The notes under the pieces: model-generated
Databases searched by the model: none
Told to the model about the DNA's origin: nothing
What the model saw: only the letters and a program-made list of their open reading frames with translations
Made by a program: the position numbers and the translations under genes
In this document: one piece after another, positions 1 to 13,500 of the stretch
How the letters are laid out: the number at the start of each line of letters is the position of its first letter
Position numbering within the stretch: position 1 is the first letter of the stretch
Source: Liolophura sinensis
Taxonomy: Eukaryota > Mollusca > Polyplacophora > Chitonida > Chitonidae
Reading direction: 5' to 3'
Length of the DNA: 64,000 bases
Assembly (NCBI RefSeq): GCF_032854445.1
Contig: NC_088300.1
Location: 36,561,608 to 36,625,607, forward strand

Positions 1-2390
1 GAAAACTTTGATCACTTCAGAAATTTGGTAACCTGGCATCGAACTCCTATATGACTGACTGCATGGCTTGAGTGATACAAGCTCGGCGCGATCTGCTTAA
101 TGTCGATTTCCCGACGTCAATCATCTTTGCCGTTGAACTGCCTGAGAAACATCTGCATCATACCACACAGCCGGGAGATGCTTAGCGTTTAAATGCTCCT
201 GTACTTTGGTCAATTCAGGGAAATTTTGCCTGCATCTCCCTTACAATCCACTCTGTTATAAATATGACTGAGTCCGGAGGGCAGTCGCAATTTCCACTTC
301 AAATTTCCATACACATTTTCTTTACACTTATATCTTTTATATGAGAGCATAAAAATAAGTTATTGGTCGAAAATCACTACATAACCAGATACACAGCTTT
401 GAATCTTCAATTCGACCCTACACTGTTTATCAATGAGGAAGTTGGCCGGTCATTCCCATTCCCGCGAATAATGAGGAACAGTTGTTTGCAGCATCCCATT
501 TTCCAACATTATGACATCTGAACGTTTTTCCGTTAAAATTAGGGCAGTAGGAACATTCCTACATAAAACCCTTTAATTGCGCAATGTTTCTCTAGAGCGG
601 CACCAAAAGCAGTTTTGTCATCAGGGCCATTTAATATGTAATATTAGACGTTAATGTTTTACTGCATATCTGGGTCATTTTGGTGTCTATACAGACAGGA
701 AGACCCCATTTCATTCAATTTGGTTGGACTGGCGTGCACAACGAAGATTTTTGAACAGATTTTATAGCCATTTGGAGCAGCACAAAACAAACTAATGCGA
801 TTCCAAACCTAGCTGCAAAAGGAATCCTCCTGAAGTTCCCTTGAAGTCCCTCTGAAGTTTCCTAGTAAAGGGCTAAGTAAGACCCTTAGAAGCGCTCGGG
901 AACTTCTAACTGTGGAGCGCTGGGGACGTCACTCTAACAGTTTAAGCCATCATTGGGAAGTCCCTTTGATTTTTTTTTTTTTTTTTTTTGATTAGTGTTT
1001 TACGCCGTACTTAAGAATATTTCACTTATACGACGGCGGCCAGCATTATGGTGGGTGGAAACCGGGCACAGCCCGGGGGAAACCCACGACCATCCGCAGG
1101 TTGCTGGCAGACCTTCCCACTTACGGCCGGAGAGGAAGCTAGCATGAGCTGGACTTGAACTCACAGCGACCGCATTGGTGAAGTCCCTTTGAAGTTCATC
1201 TAAAAAATGCAAATGAAGCATGAAAGGGACTTTCTGGAAGTCTCTATAAAACCCCTGCAGAGGGAGTCCACTGGAAGCACACCTGAAGTCCCTTTGAAGC
1301 ACCCCCTGGTTCCTTAGAAGTGCTCCATGATGTCCTCCAGAATCACCCCAGGTTAGCCCGCAATCATACGAATACTACAGCTATTTTCAAAATTAATGTT
1401 AGGTACACAAAACATCAATTCTTACTTTAAAAATGAGCTGACGTGTAATCAGATTTGGTAAGAAACCTTTCATGGGGCCCTATAAATCGCCACGTGTACG
1501 CATTCACTTAAAGTATTTCACCGATCTTATTTTTACAAAGAGTACATCGTTAGTTGTGCAGAAATGAGATTTTATGGAACTCAAACATGACTAATTGTGG
1601 ATATTTTTGAAAAAGTCAAAAATTGCACAAACTAATTCTAAATGGAAAATATAATTTTGTCCAACTAAACCCGCAGGAAAGTAGGGAAAAATTAGAAAAT
1701 GTTCCCGAAAGTTGAATAAATATAACTCTCCTGTACACGAATTCCAGCGTGACGGAATCACATCTGGGAAGGTGTCTCGGTTCTCGTTTATATGCTATAA
1801 TGTTACGATGAATTATGACCAGGAATCACCTAAAGAGAGTACGATTTGCACGCGGCAGTGTATTGCCGAGTTACTTACAAGCGGTTTTATACATGATAAA
1901 CACTAAATTTGGAAAGTAGATTTAAAAGACCGGTGTGAATCAGCAGTACGACTTTATCGTAACCATGCTGATAAAATTAGTCATCATAATTATTCAGGCG
2001 ACTTTCTTGGAATTTAATAAAATATCTTCAGTCATCAAAGAAACTTATTTAATCACATACCATTTTACAAAACTAATGAAGCAACGAAATATTGTCTCCT
2101 TAACCGACCAAATTTAACATGTGTTTAAGGAGGTTGTGTAGAGTTTACATATTCATGACATCAACTCGGGTAACTTTATGTTACATGTATTAAAAAACTT
2201 CCAGTGAGATGAAAATGAATCAGTCTGTATATTTCTGCAGAGCAAAATTAGATTCACTTCTCGCATATGAATAAATCAATGTTGTCATTGACGCCACTAT
2301 AACTGCTGCGCATGGCTCGTAAAGTCATTTATCGCAAAGACATGTGAGCCACTCCTGTGCCTTTTTTAGATCATCAAAAGATGGAGCCAC
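1..2390. other. Intergenic DNA, no gene recognised
   Basis: No coding exon is supported here. The stretch 820-1330 is rich in degenerate copies of a gaagtcccttt motif, and a truncated SINE is inserted in it. The remainder is AT-rich with only short chance ORFs (for example 1712-1906 and 1935-2117) that resemble nothing I know and lack splice context. Confidence 0.6.
957..1193 (-). mobile_element. SINE family A copy, 5'-truncated, with target-site duplication
   Basis: The minus-strand copy shows the family A body and tail (ttgattggtgttttacgccg type end, central gggtttcccccgggc block) but stops after the B-box-like ggacttgaactc and lacks the rest of the tRNA-like head. A 13-bp direct repeat, gaagtccctttga, flanks it at 957-969 and 1180-1192. 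The T-run at about 970-989 is the SINE's poly(A)-side tail in reverse. Confidence 0.85.
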
Positions 2391-2406
2391 ATTTTCCACA
2401 CGGATA

Positions 2407-3409
2407 TTACACATTTCTAACTGAAATTTGGGCTAGCGGAATATCAGCAGATGCACATGACGACGACCATTGTCTCCGATTCATATCTGGTTTCACCTCG
2501 TTTTCCATTGTAGTCTGTCCTGTGTACTCTGTCCATGTGGTAAAATGATGAACGTTGATACTGACTGGAGCTGTTGGAGTTGTAGACCAAACCTTTTTAA
2601 GATCGAGCTGTGAACACCAGATGTTCTTCTGGGTCTGTGTGGTTATCTGAGTTTGCTGGGTGGCAGACATAACCGCCGCGGCAAATGATTCTGCGTTAGT
2701 GACGACTGCTTGTCTGTGTAGAATTTTCCTCTGAACAATATGTTTGCCATTGACATCGAGTCCGCCATTCGGGAATTTGCCGTGGGTAGGCCTAGTTGCA
2801 GAATAGTTCCAAATGATGTTAAGAGCAAATTCTTGTTCTAGTTCCCCAAGCAACGAATAGATGTAGGCCTGCTTGTTTTTGAACTGGCTACACTGTTCAT
2901 CCATCCAGATATTCACTGTCTTTATGAAGGGAAAGTTTCGTTTCATCTGCTCCAGGGCTACACATGCATATGTTGACACTGCTTGTTTTTCGTATTAACA
3001 TCTGAAGTATTCACAGACGACCCAGTAATACGTCTTACCCATGTCAGTGAATACTGAAATCTCTGTTGTCACTTGATATGTTGCAGCCAAATCTTCAGCA
3101 AAGTCCATCTGAAGCGTACATGTTGTACTACTTGCGTCTTTAGCAATTACTTTATCTTGCTCATAAAATTGAGACTGTTTGCCCTTAATGAATACACGCC
3201 ATGAGCCTTGGGAGTTGATTACGGACATTTCTCATTGCATCATCGACCGTGCCTTCTTCTTGGTCTTTAACAAGGTATCCGTCCGCGTCTGTCTGCCATT
3301 GATACCAGCCAACCATCCCTATCATCCAAGCCATCTGTAAAGCTGATTTCAAAGGGTTTGCCATCAGAACATATATGACGATTGCTTGATACCGATAAGT
3401 CCTACGCAT
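2407..3409 (-). pseudogene. Transposon-type gene remnant (family abundant in invertebrates, unnamed)
   Basis: Three minus-strand reading frames follow one another: 3409-3185, 3228-2995 and 2979-2407. Read in order they give a WRVFIK..KQS segment, a QMDFAEDLAATYQ segment, and an IWMDEQCSQFKNKQAYIYSL segment followed by WNYSATRPTHGK. I recognise this order (VDFAEN-like, then a D-x-x-SQFKN block, then W-F-ATSHGK-like) from large families of uncharacterised, probably transposon-derived proteins in marine invertebrates; catalytic function is not established. At least two frame changes and stops near 3228 and 2995 argue for a broken copy, although introns cannot be excluded because no clean GT-AG pair was located. 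No upstream promoter or full N-terminus is visible. Confidence 0.55.
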
Positions 3410-4538
3410 GGAACAAAATAAGTGACGGAATCACATAATATTTGTGATTTGCGAAATCTAACGAGCGTACAACATACATGTATTCACATTGGTCTTTGTC
3501 TAGCTAATTCGCTTCCTTGCACGAACACGAGAAAAAATATTTGGTTTTATGGTAATATGCATTTATTTATCTACAAAATGAGCTATACTATGACACTATA
3601 GGCCCTTGAATTGCGGAAGATGAGTCCAGAATAACGGCTGTAAATCAACAACATCAGTACGCCGATCTCGTAGTGAATGTCTAAAATTTCCGGTCGAAGT
3701 TTTACGCGCGCACAAGACAAATCCCTCATGAATATTCAAAACCTATAGTCAATTTCAACGATATGGACAGTGCTCTGTTTACGTGAACTATAAAAGTTGT
3801 GAAAAGATTATTTTGAAATGTGTCTCTAGTGGCTCATTGCTCTTGAATTCACGTCGCAGACTATATCTACCGATGAAATAGTACTATAGGTGTGGGGGCC
3901 TCCGTGGCTCAGTTGGTTAGCGCGTTACCGCAGCGTAATGACCCAGGAGTCTCTCACCAATGCGGTCGCTGTGCGTTCAAGTCCAGCTCATGCTAGCTTC
4001 TCCGGCCGTATGTGGTAAGGTTTGCCAGCAACCTGCGGATGGTCGTGGGTTTCCCCCGGTTTCCACCACCATAATGCTGGCGGCCGTCATATAAGTGAAA
4101 TATTCTTGAGTACGGTGTAAAACACCAATCAAATAAATAAATAAATAAATTATAGGTGTGATTGAAATGATCACTTAGACCCAAAAATATTATCCTACTA
4201 CATCCCTTTTGTGCGCAGAATTTGGAGTTGACGCTATTTACTCATAGCAAGTGCGCGTGACGGAATACTTTTCACGGCAGTTCACCTAAGCCTGACTGGC
4301 GTACGCACTGTAAGGCGCGGTACCAAAGCACAGCCGGCTCGGTGGGCTGACGAGTTGTTCCTCCCTCCATATATATCTCCATGCTCTGGTCAGATTGGTT
4401 GGGATAGTGCACCCTCTCCCTCCGCACACGTTTTATTTACTTCCAACGACTCTGTGATTCAAAGGACACGAAGTGTGAAATGTGAAGGGATGGGTTTGAA
4501 GATCAAAAGTTACCTCCCTTGACGCACATGTTGTCTCC
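3410..4538. other. 5' flank of STIP1, intergenic
   Basis: No exon is recognised. The stretch contains the family A SINE at 3886-4160 and then about 380 bp immediately upstream of STIP1 that should hold its promoter. No convincing TATA box was identified. Confidence 0.5.
3886..4160 (+). mobile_element. SINE family A, full-length copy with target-site duplication
   Basis: This is the best copy of the family. The tRNA-like head from 3896 has an A-box-like tggctcagttggttagcgcg and a B-box-like gttcaagtcc; then come a body with gggtttcccccggtttcc, a conserved tail (taagtgaaatattcttgagtacggtgtaaaac) and an AATA repeat end. The 10-bp repeat tataggtgtg flanks it at 3886-3895 and 4151-4160. Confidence 0.92.
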
Positions 4539-4548
4539 AGAAACTTCT
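4539..4548. promoter_or_regulatory. Heat-shock-element-like dyad in the STIP1 5' leader (weak)
   Basis: The sequence agaaacttct is a perfect nGAAnnTTCn dyad 6 bp before the STIP1 start codon, and the next pentamer is out of register. HSF1 control of STIP1 is known in animals, but a single dyad of 10 bp is easily found by chance and the transcription start is unknown. Confidence 0.2.
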
Positions 4549-4554
4549 GAAAAG

Positions 4555-7500
4555 ATGGCGGAAGCACAAAAACAGCAGGTAAACGTCTCTGTCATTTAAG
4601 GGTTTTATGCTGTAGAAAAGCGAGGATAACTTTATAGTTGTTCGTATGAAGAGGAGACATTACGGAAAACCGCTAATGACCTCGCGATTTACGGTGGATT
4701 GTGAAGAACCTACTGACGTCGAACATGTTTTCGAAGTGATCACGCTGCGCTGTTTGAGTGTTGTTGTTTCAGTGTATTTCTGTCAGAGGTTGTCGGTGTC
4801 ACTTCATCGTGCATGTCAAACACAATCCGGTTTGGTCACTTTCTCTTTTCCTTTTTGCTTGAATATAATATGAAAAGAGCTGAGTGGTTTGGATGCATTT
4901 GTTTAATGGTGTGTCTGTTAAATAAACAGTATGGTAGATTATTATTAGTAAGATAGTCTGAGATTGCTCTGGTTTGGCTTGGTTTGGTTTGGTTCGGTTT
5001 GGGAAACATTTTATTCTTACAAGGATGGTCCCAAACCAGTGTCATAGCACGCTCAGTTTAAAAACCTGGTGCATTTACCTGCCCTTGTCAGATACATGTC
5101 GAGGATGTCAGCACAGCCGTTCGCTAAGTTGCAGAATGTAACCCTTAAATCAAGTAACACAAAATGTATGGAGAGTTACGGGAAGAAACTGCTTCCAATG
5201 TGTCAGATCGACAGGAAGGAACATAGTTAGGAACATTTATCGCATCTTCACAGTCGAATTAGTTGTACCGATGTCAACAGAGTGGTCCCCATAATCAACT
5301 AACCTGTTCTCATTCGCGCCGAACCAAAGACGATCTATGACAAGCACACAAATTCACATAAATAAATACATTTTCAGATACTACACCCAGTGTGCCATCT
5401 CGCCCTGATAGTCGTGCACACAAGTCGTGTGAGTGGAGAAAAATATACGGTCGTTCAAGGTAGATAATACAATCCTTGTAGTAACACTAAGCAAGTCTAC
5501 TCGCCCATTTGGCTGATTCACTCCCCCAATAATCAGATGGTGCTAATCACTTCAGTCTCATTTGTTCGCGCAAGTGATTAAAATGGTGACAGACGGCTTA
5601 CAGGATGATATGGCGGCCACGGTGGGGGTAATGTCTGAAAATGTATTTGTCTTGTGAATTTGTTTGGTCGTCATGGATCAGTTTCGGTTTAGCGAGACTC
5701 GAAACAGGAGAGTTGACCATGGGAATCACTCGACTCACATTGATATACGCTAGGTAAGTTTTAATGTGTATGTGTAAATGTTCCTAACCATCGGTATGAC
5801 CCAAATGAGGCTGTATAATACCGTATCCCTTACATTACTTTTGCGTTTCTTGATTTGAGAGTTACCCATTCCGAAACTATTTATGTGTCATTCTTATATT
5901 TTTCTCTGGGCTGTTCCGCACAATTTTGTTTTTTCTTATATTACATCTATATATTTGTTTTGTGGAAAATTTTTTGTTCTATAGTACACATGCTTATAAT
6001 AATGAGGCAGATGTTGTCTTTTCAGCTACACTGCACCTCAAGCCACAAACATACATGTACTTTAAATTCTTATGCAAGTGCAAGTGCAGGATGGGTACGA
6101 TACCAACAGTTTACTACCTTGTAATGATAACAAACACATTAAGCTACACTTAAACAGGTAGAGGAGCTAAAGAACAAAGGGAATAAGGCGTTGGAAGCTG
6201 GTGACTGTGAGGAGGCAGTGTCTCTCTACACCTCTGCTCTCAACCTCTCCCCTAAGAACCACGTTCTGTATAGTAACCGTTCAGCAGCTTACGCCAAAGC
6301 TGGCAAGTACCTCGAGGCCCTGGATGATGCAGAGAGGTGCATCGAGGCAAAGCCCGATTGGGCAAAGGTAAGTGCAGCAGGAGTTTGGTATTAGGCCATC
6401 CTTTAAAGAAAATGTTTGTTTCACGTAATCAATGAGAACCTATACATGTGAAAATTAGGATACATGTACATGTAGGTCAGATGTGATTTGTTTATTTACG
6501 TTTTCAAATAAACTTTTGCGTTTAAAAACAAATTGCTTTGGGAATGGAAACATAAATTATATGTTTCCTGTGGCCGTTAAAATGGGTAGGTCGGTTTAAG
6601 GGAAACAAACATATCATAAAAGATGGCTTTATTCCACTTGATTAAATAGGGTATAATAACAATTTCTCCTTGAATGTCTTTCATGAAACTCTGGTGTGAT
6701 GACCATTACTGTCCGATCCTAAATTCTCTAGGCACTTTGAAATACTTGTACTTGTACGTGTAGTTATAATAATAAGATTAATAAGTAAGATTTAACATCG
6801 TAGGTTCCCATTACATTATGTTATGATCTTCTGTGCGGCTTAGGCTGACTTCAACTCTGGTTCTACGTAGGAAGATCAGCCAGCAGATGGTTGTGGGTTT
6901 CCTCCAGGCTCTGCCTGGTTTCCTCCCATGATAACATGCATGATGCTCATCGTTGATGTGTATTCTGAAAGCATTAGTCTGTGCTGATTGATAAGACTGT
7001 ACTTTTTATGAAGCCCTGAAGCTGACCACCTAACCAGTGTTTATGTACATGTACAAAAGTACTTTTGTCTGCAATATAACAGTAAAAAGCACTGAAAGTT
7101 GCTCTTTCGCATGCGAAAAGGTTGAACCGTTCGGGTGAGTGAAATATTCTTGAGTATGGCGTAAAACTGCAGTCAAACAAGTACATGCATAAGTGTTATC
7201 TTTAGTCTAAGAATTACAAGTGACTGGTGTACAGTTTTCAGTTTTTGGGGCCATAGAACTACTGGAGTCAATTACAGGTCATCAGGTCAACCTCATGTGC
7301 TAAATCCTGTTGTCATTCTTTTTTTAACACACACACAAAAAAAGATTTTCGTTCTGTTATATGACATACTATTTAGTAGTGAAATGTGTTTCACTGTCTT
7401 CTTTGCTTTTGTTGGACACTATTTTCAGGGGTTTTCTAGGAAAGGGTCGGCCTTGTTTGGTTTGAATCGGTATGAAGAAGCGGTGCTGGCTTATCAGGCC

Positions 7501-10500
7501 ACTCTAGATCTGGAACCTAACAATCGCCAGGCCAAGGAAATGATGGCAGAGGCTCAGGCAAAGCTAACAGGTGACATATCATTTATCGTTTCTGGTGCAC
7601 ATTTCCAACTACAAACCACACAAGGTGCTGTTTCAATTCTGGCCTTGCACAGGAATTCACCTGCCCTCTCTCTTATTCTCTATAATTCTGACCGCCATTG
7701 CATAAATGAATAGTTCCTAAGTTTGGCATAGAGCCTTAATGGCCAAGTGAGGGGTTGGTGTCCTAGAACAGAACAAAGACTCTAGTCGAGAGAACCCCTG
7801 TTATCAAACCCAGATCAGGTCATACCAAAGACTTTAAAATTGGTACTTGCTGCTGACCTGTTTGGCACTCATCACTGAGAGGATAGAGCAAGGAAACATG
7901 ACTGGTTGGCCTGGTGTCAGTATAATGTGACTGGGTGGGGTGACATGTCTGGTGTCTTAGGCATAATTCTTTTGTGGCAGCAGCACTTTGGCAGCATGTA
8001 CTTGCCCAGACACAAGAAGACACAATATATGTACACACACACCTGATGACTCCTCGTCTTCATATGACTGAAAAATTGTAAAGTATGATGTTAAACCCCA
8101 AGCATACAGTGCATACAGTATACATAGTATACATTCATTCATCCATGTTATTGCTTTGAGTTCAACTCCAGCTCATGCTGGCTCCGGTCATACATGGCAG
8201 CAACCTTTGTCTGGTTTTCTCCTCCCATAGTACGGGCCCCCGCTGTATAAGTGTAACAATCTTGAATATGACAAAAAACACCAACCAAATCAGTAAATAA
8301 ATTCAGTTTACCATCAAAGTACAAGAGTCAAATATTACTGATAACACCAATCAGATGGTGTATGTATGTGTACTTTTGTTTTCTGTGTAGTGTAAATACT
8401 GCAAATAATGTGTCCATACATTCCAGGGCCTGCAGGCAGTCAACCCATCAACAACCCATTCATGATGCCAGATCTCTGGGAAAAACTCGAGAAGAATCCC
8501 CAAACTAGAGAGTTGATGAAGCAGCCAGATTACAGAGAGCTTGTGGAGGACCTGAGGAGAAATCCCCTGAATCCTCAGTAAGCGTGGAGAGAGTTTATGC
8601 CAGGGGTCATGGCTGTAGATTACACCTGGGCTATGACGATAAAGGCAGTGCCCAAAATAAACCAACCAAACCACTAACATTTTTCACCCAATTTCAGTGT
8701 GATAACATAAGTGTCTTGTTAACCTCATCGATTTGCCAAATTAAATTTCAGTAGATTTGTTTAAGCCTGTTAATACATGTAACTTGCTGATCTTGGACCC
8801 GGTTTCTCAAAGGGGTCCTAACATTATGCTGGCTTAATCACTATGATGCCACATACTAACGGCATACGCTACCTTGGTGTCCCCAAGACAAGAAGATGTC
8901 CCCTAGTAGACATGAATACAATAAAACTTGCGCGAAGAACTAGTGAAGCGAAGTGCGCAGATAAAGGTAGCCTAGTCCTGGGAGAATTCTTTCAGTCAGA
9001 TCGCATTTTCTTCGTACACTGTCACCATTGGTGATTGATGGCTCAATCCTGGTGACAATGAGAGATGACCGTCTTAGTCCTAAACAGTTCTCTGATTTAA
9101 ATTTATTTCATATTTGCTTTGAAATATTTGATTCAACCATAATCTTGAAAATTAAGAAAATAGAGTTTTATTGTGGAAGAGTAAGAAAAGTATTTCAAGG
9201 ACTAGTACTGGTAGTATTATCTGTTTATCTTTTGCAGACGAATGCAGGACCCTCGAGTTTTGGCTACCCTGGGAGCCATGTTAGGGGTTGACCTGGACAA
9301 AGACTCCATGCCAACTCCTCCTAAGGCAGACGAACAGTCTGCCTCAAAAAATGGCTATGAACCTGTCCACCAATCACAGTCCACCAGCTCAACGCCTAAC
9401 CAATCAGCTAGCACCGAAACTCCACAGTCTAAATCTGGCCCTTCCTCTCAGGTAGACAGTACCCATAATGCACTAAAGCTACCTCTACACAATTTTAACA
9501 AACACACACACACACTGCAGCTGTACAGTATTAGGAAATGTTAACGCATGTTTGTTTGTTCTTTAATTTGAGTTTAGGCTCTCCAGGAAAAGGACAAAGG
9601 GAATGAAGCTTACAAGAAGAAAGATTTTGAAACTGCTCTGGGTCACTACAACAAGGCATTTGAACTGGACCCTACAAACATTACCTTTTTGACCAATAAA
9701 GCAGGTAAAGTATTTTATGGTAAATCTCACCTTTGCTGAAAATGATTTATTATTAGGTTACTCTTCAGGGTGTTCAAAAAAGGTAAGTAGCAGGCTGCAG
9801 ACAGCTGTCTGCTGCCGTCTGCCTAGCCGCCTACTTTGAATGTTCTTACTATTTAAATCAATTACTAATTACTTTTAATTCAGCCGCCTGCTTTTGAATT
9901 GAGACCCCCTTCTCCAATTCTAAATGAAAACCCTGACGGTTTTATAAATTCTGAAATGTGAAAATAGTGAAAGGACTGCTTGACAGTTATGCCCCTATTT
10001 GTTGATGAAATGGTTTCTGATGTTGATAACACTGGAGGTGCTTGATTACCTATCGTTGGCCCAGAAGCCTATTGTAAATAAATCATGACAGGTATACCTC
10101 AAGGTTCAAAAATCTTGTTATTTGTTTCAGCTGTGTATTTTGAGAAGGGAGATTTTGACCAGTGTATAGAGGTCTGTCAGAAGGCTGTGGATGTGGGGAG
10201 AGAAAACAGAGCAGATTACAAGCTGATAGCAAAGTAAGCCAACCTGTCTTCTTAGACATAGTTCACAGTGTGCAAATTCATCACATCTTGTATTGATTTA
10301 TTTATTTGATTGGAGATTTGTGCTGCATCTGAGAAAGTACAACTTGTGTGCATTATGGTGGAAGGAAAAAGGGCAGAGCCCAAGGGTAAACATATGACCA
10401 TCCACAGATTGCTGAAAGGCCATCCCACAGAGGAGGATGTCTTCATGACACTACTTCTATTGACTTGTAGGCTGTTTTGCACTGGTATTAAAATAAAATT

Positions 10501-13500
10501 TTAAATTAAAGTTGGAGCCTCCATGGCCAAGTGGTAGGCAAGCTAGCGCAGCACAATGACTCCGAAGCTTCTTGCCAATGCGATCGCTGTGAGTTCAAGT
10601 CCAGCTCAGGCTTGTTTCCTCTGTGGTCATTCGTGGGAAAGTCAGCCAGCAACCTGTAGATGGTCGTGGGTTCCTGCGTGGTTTATCTCCCACCTTATTG
10701 TTAGTTGCCATATTGTGATAGATACTTCAGTACAGCACAAAACAGCAGTCAAAAAAAGACATAAATTCATGTCTTATGTGAAAAGTGAAACATTATAGCT
10801 GTAACTATGGATGCCTGCTTCATTTTTTTATTGCTTCAAATAAAGGTGAAAATTAGCTACAGAAAGACATGTCACAAGCGAGATTGATGGGAACAAATTT
10901 ATCAAAGTCCTTTATGTGCTTCTGAAAGTGCATTTTTACATACCAAAACTCAGGTGAAATGTGGTATTTCAATGAGGAAAGTGACTTGACTTGTTTGTAA
11001 AAGCTCATTTTCGACTAATTGTGAATATTTTGCCGAGACAAAATGTCAAGCTGTCTTTTTCTATAGCCCAAGGTGGATTTGGCATTTGGTCAGAAATAGC
11101 TTGTTATACACAATGTCAGTGAAAGTTTTACAAATACTAATACATCCACACTTAAAATGTTATACTGACAGGACTGCTAAACTAAAGAATGTAGTGATCA
11201 AAACATTTTGAGGTATAATCGTGATAAATTATTTTGATTCTAATTCTCTGTCACTAGACTTTTGCTGTCCGTGTGCTGCGTGCTGTGTTAATTTATTTTT
11301 AATGTGTTTTTTTTCCCTTGATTTCCAGGGCTTACGCTAGAATAGGTAATGCATATTTAAAAAAGGAGGATTTGGAGAGTGCTCTAAACTTTTACAATAA
11401 GTCTGTGTCCGAGCACCGGACACCAGAGCAAGTCAAGAAGATTCAGGAGGTAAGTGGAGATAACTCTTTGCCAGGTTATGATTTTCTGTTGGCAACTTAG
11501 CCATGTGGGCTGCACAAAAATTATAAAACTGTGTAGTATGGGAAGTAAATACCCAGAGGTTGTTGTCCAAGCAAGACCATATCTGGAAAAAAAAAAAGAT
11601 TCTAGTCCCAGACTTTCAGGTGTCCATGTGTAAAGAAACTGCAACTCAAAATAATGAATAAAATGAAAGCTATTAAAGGATAAGAAAACATAAAAATGAT
11701 GTCAAAAACAGATGAAAGAGCATAAAAACTTATTTTATTTACAGATTAATGGGATTTATTTGTTTTCTTTTGTCTCAGGAGAAGAGGGTATTTGAAAATA
11801 TTTTTGTATGGTGGGTATTGCGTTAAACTCTTGACCAAACTCTTGATAAATTAAAGCTGTTCTCCAGCAGCATTGCTGGATTTTGAAGTGCAATCTTGAT
11901 AAATTAGCCTGGTGTCTATACAGTTCATGATAATGGAATTTGGATTTGAACCCTAGAATGCCAGGCATCATTTACAATTGGCCAAGGGCAGAAGACTACC
12001 ATAGAGCATAGGCGGCTTTGATCTTCAGCTGATAGCTTAGCATAAAAGACAGAAAGGACACATTGTTCTAAAGTTTGTGCCCCAGAGAAAAAGAGAGAAA
12101 GAATACATTGTTGCAGAGCTGATGCCTGTTCCCATGGTAAACTGTAGTTAATGGTTTCATGCAGTTTAGCACGAAGCTCCCATGTTATTTACATAGGACG
12201 GTCTTGTCAAATTTTGGTTGTTTTTTTTTATCATAAACATGAAAACAACACAAAGTACAAAAATAATTCTGGCAGGTTTGCATTCGTGACGTCAGGGGGC
12301 ACCGGATAGTGTGCTTGTTCAATGATTTTAAGCAGTTTTAAAAATTGACCTACCTCTGAACCAAGTACATTGGTCAGTGTTGGCCTTGTTTGCATACCAG
12401 ATTAAAAGTTTTTTATAATTTTGGTAGGGTGATCCACCTAAAAACTGTAAAGTTTGTCTTGATAGGTTTAGCCATTTAGGAGAAGATTTTTTCAGCTTAT
12501 CAATAAAATTCAAAATGACAGTTCACGTAACCACATAAAACGTCAAAAGTCGCTTCATATGTTCCTTGTTAAGACTTAAAAGATTTGGTTTTCTACTTTA
12601 AAATTTTATGATTTTATGATTTTTACGAGATGACTAAGGAAAAAAATTAAAGTAATAATCCAAACAATTTCAAGAGCTGTCCAGCTAGGAAACTAGCGTG
12701 GACCCCAAATAAAATAATTGTTGGTACACTAGGCCTACTACCAGTTACAGGGATGGCGGTCTCAGTATCTGAGTATCGCTGATTCGCCGCGAGCACATGG
12801 GTTACAGGGTACGATAGAATGTACGTCCTCTGCAGAAGGGTTGAACTGTGACCCAGTTCAAATCGCCTGCAGATGCAGTGGGCATTCCTGGTTCAGATCT
12901 CCAGACCTCCAGAGGGGCGACTTTGCCCACTAGTGGATGCATACAGCATTGGTGTAGGCTTCTGTAACACTTGAATTCGTGCAAATTTTTTAAAACATTG
13001 GAATCGGTCTAAGCTCAACCTTGGCTATAATGACATACATGTAGAACAACACATTTAACTGTGGCTGGCTCGTTATCAGCAGTCGCGCTGTTTTACGCAT
13101 TAAATAAATATATTCGGGGCTGATTCTGGAGCAAATATATTTGCCTGTATGGTGTTCCTCTGATTCAAATACAACTATAAGTCACACAGTAAGTTGTATA
13201 TGTAGATTTAACAGCAGGTTGGGAGGCATGCGTGGATTGTCAGGAAAGATAGGATTGATTTTTGTGTCAAAATTTAGCAGTGCAATTACAATTAAATTTG
13301 TGTTAGAGAGATACAATTGCATGGTCACTTTTTATGGGTCAAGAATTGCACCAACGTTTGCCATTATATCTGAAGTGCATTGGTAGTAGATTTTAAGGTC
13401 AGCTTTCTTGATTGCCTAATTATCAGTCGCGGACGTCAGAGAAAGCACATGGGCTTCAACAGTGCACTTGATAAAAACATCCCTGGCCTGCAAAGAAAGA

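Noticed and set aside
1000-1302. 100-codon minus-strand ORF
   Set aside because: Most of it is the family A SINE body in reverse; similar ORFs recur in other copies for the same reason.
3896-3970. Apparent tRNA gene (A- and B-box-like sequence)
   Set aside because: It is the head of a SINE with a body and tail, and the cloverleaf and anticodon arm are not sound. The same holds for the heads at 28.2, 46.8 and 52.9 kb.
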